Positions 9,901 through 21,959 of a DNA stretch of 64,000 bases are shown piece after piece. Under the pieces are notes generated by a model. The model had not been told where the DNA came from. It did no database searches and saw only the letters and a list, made by a program, of their open reading frames with translations. This stretch comes from Bactrocera neohumeralis (taxonomy: Eukaryota; Arthropoda; Insecta; Diptera; Tephritidae): NCBI RefSeq assembly GCF_024586455.1, contig NC_065921.1, forward strand, positions 81,218,163 to 81,282,162. The letters run 5' to 3'. The position numbers and the translations under genes were made by a program. Position 1 is the stretch's first letter. Each line of letters starts with the position of its first letter.

Positions 9901-12820
9901 CATAGCCCCAAAATTTATGTGAAAAATTGAAATAATATAGATTTTAGTTTTTTTTTTATTTAATGTTGTACACAAATTATTTTCTTTCACGAAAAAAATT
10001 ATTTCAAATTTTATTTTTTTATCTTTATTTCGACTTAAAATCCGAAAAACACCAAATTTTCTGTCGAACGTTCTCACCTTAAAATTTCAGGTTTTTTCAG
10101 TCAGTATGCCTTTTATTATACATTACCATCGTAAGTTTTCTCAGATAATAGAAAAAAGAGACCCCAGTAAACGATTCAAATATGTTTTTTTTTTCATGCT
10201 GCTGCCACGAAATGATAGGTGGAAGAATTAAAATATATAAAGATGCATTAAATAATACAAAACCTGCACCAATATATAATGTTCTATCTGATTCTGGAGC
10301 AAAGAAAAATTTTTTTCTTCAAATTTTAGTTCAGCAGTTTCTGAAATTTCAAAAAAAATTCAACTTTTAATTTATTTACTTAAAATTTGAATTCAGCAGT
10401 TTAAAAAATTTTTTTTTTTTGTTTGAAGTTTTTACTTTTTTTATTTGTTAACTTTTATTTTATTTTTTTATTTATTTACTTAAAATTTTAATTCAGCAGT
10501 TTAAAAAAAAATATTTTTTTTTATTTTTTTGAAGTTTTTACTTTTTTTATTTGTTAACTTTTAATTTTTTTAAATTTATTTACTTAAAATTTGAATTCAG
10601 TAATTTCTGCATTTTCAAAAAAATATTTCATTTTTATTTATCAATTTTGTTTTTAAAAATTTTTTAATTTTAATTTTTATTTTTAATTTATAATTTTTTT
10701 GTTTAATTTTTTAAATTTTTTAACTTTTACTTTATTTCTTAAATTTTATTTTTATTTTTTAATATAAACATGATTTTGGCCTACGAAAAAATTAGCACAA
10801 GCATTGTTTCCAAAAAAGTTTTTTATGAAAAATCAGAAGTAAATGTAGCAATAATAAAAATTTAATAAAAAATAAAAGTAATTTAATTTTTTTTTTAGTA
10901 AAAAATATCTTTTTTTTTACAATTTTGCAAAAGTTTATAAAATTACGTACTTAATCGCTTTCAGTGCCCGCTTTGAACCTGAAAACTTAAAAGCAAGCTT
11001 TTTCCCTCAGAACAAATTTAGCCGATTTTAACATATAAGTTTTTGTTGTTTTGTTGTTGAATTTTCAAAACCATATTATTTTATTTTAAATATATTTAAA
11101 TTTGTTTTATTTTTACTTAAATTTTTTTGTTTACTTCTTATTTTTATAATTTTTTACTAGAAATAAGATTTTGGCATACGAAAAAACCAATACAAGCATT
11201 ATTTGCAAAAATTAATAATATTCTTCATTTATTTGAAAATTTTTGAAACTTTTCAGTGGAAAGATATTTAATTTGTGCTAAACTTTGTTCATTATATTTT
11301 GGTTTTCTAAAATAGAAAAAGAAGGTTTTTTCAAAAAAAAAAATCTAAAGATTTTTGTTTTTAAATTTCAAAGTTTTATATACAATTGTTGATTTTTTTT
11401 AAATATTTTCAATGATAACATTAACTAGTTGAATCAGTAAAATTAGTTTTGATAAAAAATTGAAATGAAAATTTTTATATGAATCTTTTTTTTGGTTATT
11501 TTACTATTTTCGAAAAAGTTGTTCGTTTTGACAGAAAAAAATATTATTTTTATTAAAAAGAAATAATACTTTTTTAGAAAAATTTCAGTACTTTTTTCGA
11601 AAAAAAATTTTGGTTTTAAAAGAAAATATAATATTTTTGTTAAAACGAAATAATTTCATTTTTGGAAAAAATTGACGATTTTTTTTGGTTTAAAAAAAAT
11701 ATATAATAATATTTTTTTGTTAAAACGAAATAATTTTATTTTTGGAAAACTGTAACTACTTTTTTCGCAAAAAAGATTTTTATTTTTATTAAAACGAAAT
11801 AATTTTAGTTTTAGGAAAAATTTAACTACTTTTTTAATTAAGAAAGCATTTAAAATGTTTTAAATATTTGTGAGGAGGCATATCATTTATGTTAAAATAT
11901 TGCCGGTGCATATTTTTAATATTTTGAACAATCTAATTATTATTTAAAATAATTAATTTTTTTATTAAAAATATAATAATAATTAAATTTTTGATGAAAA
12001 TTTAAAATAATAATTTAAATGATTATTTTTTTTATTTTAAATAAAATAACATTTGATTTGTCTTAACTAATTTGAATTTAAATTACACTTATTTTCGCTG
12101 AATAAATGAAAAAATATTGTTTTAATAAATTAGTATTTTTTTCACAAAAGAAATAAGAAAATATTAATATCTGCCTATTTTTTCCAACAATCCACTCACT
12201 CACATCAATGAAAACATATTTTTTATGAAAGAGTATATTTAAAAAATCCACTCTTTCGCATATAGCTCATATGCATTTCAACACACACACACATATGTAT
12301 ATGTAGAAGAGTATGTATGTACTACATAACCGACAAACAACTTCAGTTTTACCAAAAGGCCGGGCGGAAAATACGCCGAACGCAGTAAAACCCAAACGAG
12401 GGGCATTCCCACTAACGCACAGCCGCCGGATTTTTCCCGGAAATTGCACATTTTCCCCACTTACCTACCTCTAACACACATAATACTTACCGTGCCACGC
12501 GCATGCGCATAAATTAAAAATATTTTTATGACTTAACTATTGCTCGATTTGTTCCCTATTGCAGATATATTGATTTTCTGTGTCGCGTGCTCTCCACGAG
12601 CGAGATCAGTCTGCTGAAAACGATGGACAGCAAGAGCATACTCGCCAACAATGGACTGCCGCTGGGCACGGCGTCGATCTTGAATGCGGCCACCAATGGC
12701 ACCGAGTCCGAGCTGAAGGGTCTGCGGCGCGCCACAGGCGCCTCAGTGATACCACCGGAAAAGCTCAGCTACCTATTTGGCGTTTGGCGTATGGAAGGTG
12801 ACACGCAAAATAAAACGTAG
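6970..12820 (+). CDS. twi: Twist, bHLH transcription factor of mesoderm
   Basis: Two exons, join(6970..8576, 12565..12820), encode 620 aa. Donor ACC AG|GTGAGT and acceptor CCCTATTGCAG join as Arg536. The ATG is fixed by an in-frame TAG two codons upstream (6964). Residues 7-40 carry the fly Twist N-terminal block (SPKVLLDISYKP, then DNVIKLIKMEPQAY). Long Gln/Asn/His runs coded by CAA/CAG follow (about 50-65, 215-225, 295-350). A basic stretch RKPRRRTRRKSSR (about 463-477) may be the nuclear signal. The bHLH covers about 488-545: basic region NQRVMANVRERQRTQSLN, helix 1 DAFKALQQIIPTL, helix 2 SKIQTLKLATRYIDFLCRVL. The C-terminus keeps the Twist box (EKLSYLFGVWRMEG, 601-614). Twist binds CANNTG E-boxes as a dimer and drives mesoderm fate downstream of Dorsal. 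The protein is about 130 residues longer than Drosophila Twist, mainly from polyglutamine. Identification is certain from the N-terminal block, bHLH and Twist box together. Confidence 0.98.
8790..9500. repeat. Tandem array of about 85-110 bp AT-rich units in the twist intron
   Basis: The phrase TTAACTTAATTTTTCTGA recurs with small changes at about 8885, 8980, 9075, 9177, 9285 and 9372. Each is followed by TTAATTAATAAAAA and a variable TTATAAAAAATATGTGA. At least six units are visible. Confidence 0.8.
10365..10620. repeat. Three tandem units of about 100 bp in the twist intron
   Basis: ATTTATTTACTTAAAATTT followed by GAATTCAG or AATTCAG and a poly-T tract recurs at about 10370, 10468 and 10570. 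TTTGTTAACTTTTA marks the end of the first two units. Confidence 0.7.
11510..11835. repeat. Four to five tandem units of about 80-90 bp in the twist intron
   Basis: The phrase TTAAAACGAAATAATTTTA, followed by TTTTTGGAAAA and ACTACTTTTTTCG, recurs with drift at about 11550, 11640, 11720 and 11788. The units are AT-rich and non-coding. Confidence 0.7.
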
Positions 12821-13217
12821 AATAAATTAACAGTTTCGCTTTTGTTTTTGGTTTTTGAAATTTCGAAGAGAATTTGTTGGAATTTTCAACTGAGATTGGG
12901 TTTTCTACACTTGCAAACTTTAGTGTTTAAGTGAACTTGTGGTGTATTAAATATTAGTTATATGTATGTATGTATGTATATGTATATTGTTATAGTATTC
13001 TCAGTCGTTGGGCTAAAGAATTTGAACTTTCCATTAGATATTAAGTATCTAGCTTAGTTTGTAGCTGATCAAAGCACCAACGTTCATATTTATAACGGCT
13101 TTTATGTAAAGATAATTTAAATATTTTTATACTACGGCGAATATGCGTTGTTTAAGTATTTTTTGGTATATATAGTTTATATAAGTATGAATAGAAGTAG
13201 GCATCGAACGAAATGAA

Positions 13218-13223
13218 AATAAA
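13218..13223 (+). promoter_or_regulatory. Likely polyadenylation signal of twist
   Basis: AATAAA lies about 400 bases after the twist stop and would give a 3' UTR of ordinary length. Another AATAAA at 12821 touches the stop codon and is probably too close to be the main one. Confidence 0.5.
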
Positions 13224-13408
13224 GAAATGCATAATACCTAAGAAAGAATTTATTTGGCATTTTTAATTTAATTTTAATTTTTTATATTTTTTTATGATTT
13301 CTTGAATTTTTTTTGACGAATTTCAACTTTTTTTATCCACATATCGTCAGCTGAAATGCAAAATAATATAACATCACTTTTCATAAGTTTAAAAGTGAAG
13401 GAAAAACA

Positions 13409-13672
13409 ACATAATAGAAACCACTCACATTGAAACAATATGTGAGTTTTGGTTATAAAATGGTTATGATAAATGGTTATATATTGGTTATATATCGTAA
13501 GCAATAATAAACTCAATTTAGATTTGTTTGGTGATACGTGGTTTTCCATTTTAAGTGACGATATCAGTATCATAAAATTTCAACCTAACGCTGTCAGATA
13601 TAACTAATACACAACCATTTCATAACCGAAACTGAATTTTGTTTCAATATGAGGGGTTTCTTTTATTATTGG
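13409..13672. mobile_element. MITE with terminal inverted repeats of about 60 bp
   Basis: The left end reads ATAATAGAAACCACTCACAT, then TTGAAACAA and GGTTATAAAATGGTTATG. The right end read in reverse is AATAAAAGAAACCCCTCATA, then TTGAAACAAAATTCAG and GGTTATGAAATGGTTGTG. The interior is short and has no reading frame. The size of about 265 bp, the long inverted repeats and the absence of coding sequence fit a miniature inverted-repeat element. The superfamily is not clear because no clean target duplication is visible. Confidence 0.75.
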
Positions 13673-14116
13673 ACAAGAGCACAGCATGAAAGGTAAAATT
13701 CGATGTAACGAGCTATCGTGATGCAGAACTGCAAAAGTCATGTGCATTGCGATAGATCAAAAATAGACAATTAATAGAAAATGCTGCAGAAACATGAGTG
13801 GAACACTCACAAACATGATTGGAATGTTCACGGTCTGGCGGCACATGCAGAATGGGGCTGGTAGAGATATCGATAGTGAGGCCACAGAACCCATTGAAAT
13901 TGGCGTCAAGCTGAAGCTGACGTCCTGAAGGATGACTAGTTATCATAAACTATGTAACAGGGCTCCATCTAGCCTCGCTAAGGCCCAAAACTGGTCTATG
14001 CATAGCTCATGAGCCTACTCGAGTAGCCTACCCGAGTAACATAACCAGTTTTGTTCTGAAGCAAATTAAATATAAGCAGTGAAAAAAACCCATTTTCGCC
14101 TTATATGTAGTACAAT
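13673..14116. other. Intergenic DNA, nothing recognised
   Basis: Moderate base composition. A minus-strand frame of 77 codons (13713..13946) has no domain I recognise and no splice or promoter context. The block at 13990..14050 repeats CGAGTAGCCTA/CCGAGTAAC words. Confidence 0.4.
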
Positions 14117-14285
14117 ACTTCGAATTGGCGTCCGGGGTTTTGCCAAGGATGTTTGCCGCCCCCTTTATCTACCTATGTACCTACAAGTTTCATGCGGTAA
14201 TTAAAAATGAAATGAAAACAAAGAGAGATAATTTAACAAAATCATTTATATTAAGTATATAAAAAATGTAGAATTCCACGCAAAT
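14117..14285. repeat. Fragment related to the hAT-type element at 40130
   Basis: CCAAGGATGTTTGCCGCCCC, then TTTATCTACCTA, CTACAAGTTTCATG, TATTAAGTATATA and CCACGCAAATT match the left part of the element at 40130..40330 in the same order. The upstream AAACCCATTTTCGCC also occurs inside that element. The terminal CAGTGGCGTAG is missing, so this copy is broken. Confidence 0.75.
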
Positions 14286-14384
14286 TTGTTAAGTTCCAAA
14301 TTTTAAATATTTTAATTAAAAATAATATTTAATTAATTAAAAATTATTTTTTTATTTTATTGAAACTTTAAATTAAATTTATTT

Positions 14385-14705
14385 ATTAAAAATTAATTTT
14401 TATTTAATTAAAATTTATTTAAATAAAAATTATTGGTTTTTTATTTGATATTAGCAAAAAAAGGAAAATTTTTAAAAATATTTTTAAAATATTAAAAATT
14501 AATTTTTAATTAATTAAAATTTATTTAATTAAAAATTACTGTTTTTTATTTTATAATAACAAAAAAATTAAAATTTTTTTAAATATTTTTAAAATATCTA
14601 TTAACAATTAATTTTTGTTTAATTAAAATTTATTTAATTAAAAATTACTTTCTTTTTATTTGATATTAGCAAAAAATAAAATTTTTTTTAAATATTTTTT
14701 TTGTA
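14385..14705. repeat. Three tandem AT-rich units of about 104 bp
   Basis: AATTAAAATTTATTTAATTA, then AAAATTAC and TTTTTATTTGATATTAGC, then a run to TTTTTAAATATTTTT, recurs three times starting at about 14390, 14490 and 14600. Confidence 0.75.
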
Positions 14706-17635
14706 CTATAAAATTCATTTAAAAATAATTTCACCAAAAAATATAATATTCCTTGATACATTTTTTGTTTGTATTTTACTTACTATTTTAATAATAATTT
14801 TTTTGTATAATATTTTTCAATATTTATTTAAATCAGATAACGTTTTTTTTTTATTTTTTCCAAAAAAAATATTTGTTTAACTAATTTTTATAAAATAATA
14901 TTTTTAATTATTTTTCGCCAACATTAATAAATGTCTTCATAATTTTTTTTATTTTGTTTATTTATTCTTTTAAAATAATAAGGAATTTTTTTATAAAATA
15001 TATTTTGAATAAAAAAATACTTTAGTTTCGTTTTTCATTTAAAATGTAAAACTATTGGTTGATTATTTTTTAACTATTTTTTGTAATTAAAAAAAATTTA
15101 GCTCAAGTTTTCATTTAAAATATAAAATATTTAATAATTATATTTTTAACTATTTTTTGCTTATTAAATATATATTTTGTTTTTATTTTTGAACTAAATT
15201 TTAATAATCATAAGAGATATTTTATATATTTTTAAATATTAACTATTTAAATTGCTAAAAAATATAATTAACAAATATTTCTAAAGAAAACTATAACAAA
15301 AATAACTAAAATATATAATAACAAATAATAAATTAATAAAAGTTGTAAAACAAAAAGTGTAGATTGATTATCACTAAAACAGTAGTAATCACTTCCAAAT
15401 CAATTTAAAAATAAAATTATGTGTGTATATGTGGTTTTAATTTTCACAAATTTGTTTTTAAAAAAATATTTTTAAAATTTTTGTGTATTTACAATGATTA
15501 AAAAATGTCAATTATTTTTCGCAAAATTTGTTTTTATTTTAAAATTTATTTTAAAAAATGTTTATAATTTTTTATTTTAAGCTATTTTTATTTCAAAAAT
15601 TATTTATTTATTCTTTTCTCGATTTCTAATGCACTTCCGTTATCACAGGTGTAAATTGTCACTAGAACCAGCTCTCTATTTTCATATTTAAAATTTGTAT
15701 TAAAAAGTGCCTCGCTCCTCAAAGAGTACCAAAATCATGTAAAATAATTCCCATGAACTCTGAGTCTGGTGTCAGGACATGTCAATGGCAGGCACGTCAG
15801 CACCACAGTAGCTTACAATTTTATTTCTTAAGAAAACTGTAATGAAAACTCCAGAATGTACAATGTAAAGCCATGATGAGCGCTCCTTACGAGTCAATAA
15901 TGGACTTGATGTCACTTCGCAAGTGCTGCTTTATATGTATTTAAGTATGTATGCATGTTTGTATGTGTGTATGCGCTGACAGACACAGATGTGCGCGGCT
16001 GTCATTAAATATACTCTATATAATACTGGATATATATAACTGAATGTCTGTGTATGTAAATGTACATATGAATATATAAGCAACCTTATACTCCCATACA
16101 AAAAATACATACAGACAAGTGCAAAAAATATGTCTATAAATATATAAAAATTACGTTTTTGAAACCCCGCTTCCTTTAGCGGGCATCTTCAGTGATTTAT
16201 GAGTACACATACATACATATATAGAATATGCTTATACATACATACACATGTACGTATGTATATAAGCATTTCAAAGTCAAAAAACTAGTATGAAATTATA
16301 AACCGCATGTACATTTTTAATTTCATATACATACATACTTACCAATAGACATACAAACCAACATAAGTATAGAAATCTCTAAGTATTTTTTTTCCAAATG
16401 ACAAGCAGCATTCCCAAATCACATACATCCATACATCCATGCATATGTACTTGCCTTTACTTACTAACCCACAGTGTAATCAATTGGTTTCGCCTTGACA
16501 ACTAGATCGTCCCCCTTCACTTTTCCATGTAACTAACCGAAAAAGAAACAACAAAAAATTAGACATGTCCATATTTTAGGTTAGATCAAATTACATGGCG
16601 CTGCTTCATTGCTTGCTCAGCTTCTTTGTCATCTCAGTTCAGTACCGCTGTTGTTGCATGGCTTTCGACTTCTCAACACACGGTTTGAGCAGCTTAACTC
16701 TTGCTCTCTAGCTTCTATGTATGTATGTACCCTTTAGCAGAAGTGGTTGCTCGTTGCTTTACGGTTTGCTCCTGAAAACGAGAAACATCTCTTCGATTAT
16801 CTAGAAACTATTAGCAAAGCACTCAACAGCGAGGCCTAAGCACTGCTTAAACTGGAAGATGGAAGGTCAGTTTATTTGACAGAGTTTTTAGCAAAGTAAT
16901 TTACAGAGTCGGCACGATTACGTAGCCTATAGTAAGGCTTCAGACTTCGAATGTGGAGGCTCAACTGAGTGGAAGATGAAGAATTAATAAGACTGGATCC
17001 GCTTGCTGGTTATGTAATCAGTTAAAATAAAAACTTATAAGAATACACTGCTAAGTTTAACTTTATTCCAACATTATTGAGTTGAATGGACGATGAGAAA
17101 AACACCGGGAGAACATAAAGTTTCCTTGATTGTTTCAGGCATGTAACGAACTACGCAGCTCTCTATTTGGTTGTAGCCATCTTGTCTCTTCAATTTGGTT
17201 CCCACGTACTGAGTTGAGAGAAGATGGAAAAAGCTTGAAACTGCTGAATATTTTACTATTATTCAACTGTGTCTATACCAGGGCCTCATTCTCTTTGCCG
17301 GAGAAACTTTTGATAGACATATCGATGCTATAAGTACCGGTGTAGGCTTACTTAAGTCAAAAAAAAGATCTGAGGCAAAATTAATTTTAAAGAGGACTTA
17401 AGATAATAACCTAGAAAAATAATATGCGGGATGTCTTTTGGGTCTGGGGTTAAAACGTTTTTTTTTAAGAGACTACTGAAAAGCTTATATGCCGCCTTAA
17501 CGTCTTTAACATGGATTTATGGTCACGTACAAGCCAAAAACTTCTGTGGGTCGAAGTTCTCAAAAGAAAATAGACAAGCCTCTCATCGGACATGTTCTGT
17601 GACAAAAGAAAATGAGGTTGGCTCAGGCATGTTCC
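14706..17635. other. Intergenic DNA: AT-rich then mixed, no gene seen
   Basis: To about 15600 the sequence is nearly pure A/T. From 15900 to 16450 it holds several ACAT/ATGT microsatellites. From 16500 to 17600 composition is ordinary, but the short frames lack recognisable domains and are scattered. Phrases such as CCCCGCTTCCTTTAGCGGG (16165) form a small hairpin. Confidence 0.5.
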
Positions 17636-17639
17636 GAGA

Positions 17640-17740
17640 CGTTCCCACGACAGTCGGGTCTACGTAACCGGAACGGACTCGGAACGGACTCGGATTTTTA
17701 TCCGGCCAAGGACTGTCAACTCGGCAGAGTTCTGCAACTA
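17640..17740. repeat. Short dispersed repeat, family B, copy 1
   Basis: GTTCCCACGACAGTCGGGTC, then TACGTAACCGGAACGGACTC, then TCCGGCCAAGGACTGTCAAC and TCGGCAGAG. The same sequence in the opposite orientation is found at 33884..33940 and 54930..54995. This copy contains a 12-bp tandem duplication of GGAACGGACTCG. It has no frame; a SINE or retroelement piece is possible. Confidence 0.75.
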
Positions 17741-17829
17741 CAACAACAACCACGAGATCCGGGAATAGTTAATTGGAATGCTATCGACTGGTAGCCGACG
17801 GGGAGGAGGCCAATAAATAGCACATATGT

Positions 17830-20590
17830 AATCCAAATAGAGTCTCATTACCGTACTTTGTCCCCGCGGCGCCATAGGCTATGTATATTGGAATATATGT
17901 ACATATGTATGTACTTGTATGTAAATAAGGCTAGCAATCGTAAGTTCAGGAAACATGCCACATCTATACTTTTCAAAAGAGATCAGTGATTCTCCGATAA
18001 TTAACACATGCTCGAACTTGCATAGGACTTTAGATCTATAATATTTAATTTTTCTGTGCAGGAGTAAAATCTTCGCATTATTATTATGGTTTTTGGACTC
18101 TCTCTCTCTTTGCAAATGCTCTCACAAGCTCTTCTATCTAAACAGCCCACATATGCTTCATGACCTTCGGGTGTTTTCTTGTATAAAAATAATATTTCTA
18201 TTTCCATTGTTGAAGAGCCGCATATATGAAGTGTTCAACAGACTAGCGGACTACACGCTGTTTCCACAAGTGTGAGGAATCTCTCAACTCAAGAGCCTGT
18301 GCTGTTAACACATATGGTAGCCAATTGTGCCAAGTCAAAGACAGGCTATTGTGCTTTTGTAATTTATAAACAATTGCACAGAGTTTGAGTTAAGAATCAT
18401 ATTGGGATAAAAGAAGGACACGAGCTACGAGCTGTGAGAAATGAATGCTTGTTGGCTGAGGTGCTTGAAGAGAAGAGTCGCTTGGAGTTGGAACTTCGTG
18501 GCGAATTGAAAATATTCTTGTGGAAATATAAAGTAGCATACATATACATATACTTGTATATAAGTGAATACATACATTTGTATAAGTAACGAAGCCTTCA
18601 TTATCGCCGCAGCGGTTCTTCAAAGCGTCGAATTTATACCTCTGACATTAAATTTAATGGAAGTTGTAATGCTACTCATGCATTTGAACTGATCGTGCCG
18701 GAACCGCAATGAGGAAATGCAAAACAAGTTCCATGTATAACTCCGACAAATGTAACATATATGTACATAGTATGTACATAAGTATGTATGTTTGTACTTC
18801 CAACTCGCAAAAAAATATTTTTGCTTGGTCTTTTTTTGTAAAGGAAGTGTCTTTTGTATCGGTTGTATGCTTCGTTTATAAAACGAACTCCACAAATTAA
18901 CTTTACTAACTATATTCAAGTTTTATATCGACTCTACTTTATATACGAGTATTCTTTTGGGTTAGTTTATACATACAGTTTTGGAGATTTAATTGCTTGC
19001 CCGACATCTGCAACATCTGCTACTGCGGACGTAGACCACACCCAGACCGACTAATGAATTATATAGTATATGTTTATGAGTACGTACATATGTGTTCCTA
19101 TATGCATATACGAGGGCATTTTGATAAGTAGCTGAGATTTTGTAGTCGATACCGAATCACTTCAAATGCAAGACTGCAACTACTGCTATCGACTTTTGAG
19201 CAAATCTACCTAAATTATTTTTGCTTCAGCGCCACCGAAGAGTGTTGAAGCAACACTGATCCTAATAAAGGTCTAAAAACCTACGCCGATCGAATCAGAT
19301 ACATTTAAAGTATTAATTTTTCGGAAACTTCAGTGAATATCGTAGTGATCACGACCCCTGCCCAATACCCAAGGTCTCTAAAATAATTCGTGTTACCAAA
19401 AATATCATATAGAGGGTGTGGAACGATTCGCCGATGTTGGATAATGAAAACATATGAGTTTGTTGATATTCTTGAGATGCCCAACTAAGCCAAAAACCAC
19501 AAACTGGATTACTTTTTGGAGCCTGAAATCGGAGGTATGCAGGTTGAGAACCACAAAGTAACTGATTCCTGTACTTTGATACATATATTCTTCAATGCTT
19601 TACGTAATATCTACGGCGTAATACACGATCTGCAGTATTTAATTTGAGATTCTTAAACTGTTTAGACTTGGCTGCTCTTTTTATAAACTAAAAACAATTC
19701 TAAGCAATCTAGAGCTCACAGAGTAGAGTTTATGATATTTGCTATTTCGGAAATCGAGTAATTTAGACTTTTTCTTCCAACACTGACAACAGGTGCTAAG
19801 CAAACTGGTGTTCCCAGAGTAGAGCTTATGATATTTGCTACCTCGGAAGTCGAATTTAATCGAATTCAGATTTTTTCTCCCACCACTGACAACATACCTT
19901 TTTACAAATACACTAACCTTAAGAGAGATATTTATCCAACATAAGATAATAACTGCTGATTTACATATGTACATACATACCTACATATGAGTATATGACT
20001 TTGTAAACAATTGAAACGGGATACAGGAGCACTTTCCCCCATATGTGTGTTTGTAGGTATGTTTTTTTAATGGTTTTCTGGGCGTTAAGATCAATCATTA
20101 AATGCGCTCGTAAATTATGAGCCTATTGGTGAGTTGAGGAGGAACTAAAAAAATATGCTATTAGGAAGAACCAGGAAAGCAAAAACAAAAAACAGTATTT
20201 CATAGACTTGGCTGAAAAGCCACTGTAAATTATATTATGATTATAGAAGACTATCGGGATGTGCTATTTATAGGTTATATTATAGGTTATACTTCGAAGT
20301 CTCCTGTGGTTTTGAGCTATAGTGAGCTAAAAGCCAGCTGGGTTTCAGTGTATTACGTTGGCGTACATATCAGAGTTCTTTTCGTATCCTCAAAAAGTTG
20401 TGGTATGAACTATGATGGCGTCAAAAACACGTTTGAATCATTTAATACTGTTCTTGTTTTGTTATATTTTTGAGCGTATTAACACGTTTTTGGTAATTTC
20501 CATGTCTGACACTTTTATTCAATAAAAAATTCCGAATTTTGGTAAAAGTTGTAGCCTAATAAATTCCGAGATTTTAAGATTTCTTAAAGC
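17830..20590. other. Intergenic DNA, mixed composition, no gene seen
   Basis: Microsatellites at 17890, 18540, 18760 and 19970. A near-repeat of about 110 bp is visible around 19690..19890 (AGAGTAGAGTTTATGATATT against AGAGTAGAGCTTATGATATT, each followed by TGCTA and TCGGAA). Short frames have no recognisable domain apart from the fragment noted at 18389. Confidence 0.4.
18389..18589 (+). pseudogene. Possible relic of a coiled-coil coding sequence
   Basis: A stop-to-stop plus-strand frame of 66 codons begins with ordinary fly-like coding sequence, including LRAVRNECLLAEVLEEKSRL and ELELRGELKIF, then decays into microsatellite codons. The Leu/Glu heptad look suggests a helical or coiled-coil fragment. 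There is no ATG, no family I can name and no supporting exon. It may be a retrocopy or transposon fragment, or chance. Confidence 0.2.
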
Positions 20591-20599
20591 CCTAAAATA

Positions 20600-21950
20600 A
20601 CCCATATTTCAGGTAAAACGATTTACAAAGATTTTTGTCGAGGGAAATTTATAAAAATAATGTTTTTAGAGTTTAAAAATTAATTTTGTAAATCCAAAAA
20701 TATTTTTAATTAAAAATTTCACAAAAAAAATTAAAATAATTAAATTATATATGAAAATGAAAAAGTTAACAAAAAGTATTAAAATAATTTTTTAGTGTTC
20801 ATAAAACATGTTTTTAATTTTTTTAAAGGTTTTTGTCGGGGAAATTTATAAAAATTGAGTTTTCTGGAGTTTACAATTTGTTTTAAATAATCCAAAAAAA
20901 CTCTCAAAGGATGTAATAATTAAATTAAATAATTGAAATAACTTTCATAAGTTTGAATGTGTGTATATATCTGATATTATTATTATTTTGAAGTAATTTT
21001 GTTGAGGGTAATTTATAGAAAGGGATTTTTTCGGGGTTTAAAAATTAGTTATAAAAAATCAAAAAAAAATCTCGATAATGATTAAATTAAATATATATGT
21101 ATGTATGTGCATATATATCAGGAATTATTATTTTACATGATTTTTTCGAGGAAAATTTATAGAAATGGATTTTTTAGGGGTTTGAAAAATAATTTAGAAA
21201 ATCCTAAAATTTTTGTGATTAAAAATTTTATAAAAAATTTAATTTCATAAAAAATGGATGTTTTTAGGATTTAATAATTTATTTAAAACAAACAAAAAAA
21301 ATTTCGCTTGAAATTTAAAAAAAGTTAAATGGTTAAAAAAATGAATAATTTTGAAAATCATATTCTGTGATTATAAAACAATACTCTTAAAGGGTATATA
21401 TCAAATATTTCGATTTTGAACGATTTTTGTCGAGGGAAATTTATAGAAATGTATTTTTTGGCGTTTAAAAATAATTTAAAAAATCATAATTTTTTTTTTT
21501 AATTTCATAAAAAATTGATTTTTTTTAGGATTTAAAAATTAATTAAAAAAAAAATTCGCTGAAAAATTTTACAAAAAAAGTTAAAATAAATAATTTAAAT
21601 AGTTAAAAAAAATAATTTTGAAAATCATATTCTTATGGTATATAAATCAAGTATTACGGTTTTGAAATATTTTTGTGGACGGAAATTTATAAAAATGTAT
21701 TTTTTGGGGTTCGAAAAATAATCCCAAAATAAAAGAATTTCACCAAAAAAGTTAAAATAATGAAGTTGATTGAAAAAAATGGATAATTTTTAAAATCATG
21801 TTCAATGGATATATGTATATGTACATACATACATATGTATATGTAGGTTTATAATTAGTATTACGATTTTTAAAGATTTTTTTAGGGAAAATTATATATG
21901 TAAATAGATTTTTTACAGTTCAAAAACAAATTAAAAAGTTCAAAAATAAA
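20600..21950. repeat. Seven diverged units of 143-285 bp, AT-rich
   Basis: A motif of the form GATTTTTGTCGAGGGAAATT followed by TATAGAAATG and ATTTTTTGGGGTTTAAAAA recurs near 20644, 20841, 21008, 21151, 21436, 21681 and 21886. Each copy is followed by an A-rich tract with TCACAAAAAAAGTTAAAATAA. Spacing varies because internal A-tracts expand. It is non-coding. Confidence 0.8.
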
Positions 21951-21959
21951 AAATATTTC

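Larger units (their letters stand above)
8577..12564 (+). other. twist intron 1, AT-rich with three repeat arrays
   Basis: This 3,988-bp intron interrupts the bHLH helix 2 codons. It is almost entirely poly-A/T-rich DNA with three local tandem arrays annotated separately. A less AT-rich patch just before the acceptor (about 12260..12540) could hold regulatory sequence. No exon or nested gene was found. Confidence 0.8.

Noticed and set aside
19100..19600. CGAGGGCATTTTGATAAGTAGC as the start of another mariner-type element
   Set aside because: No inverted partner and no transposase motif could be followed in the next 500 bases.
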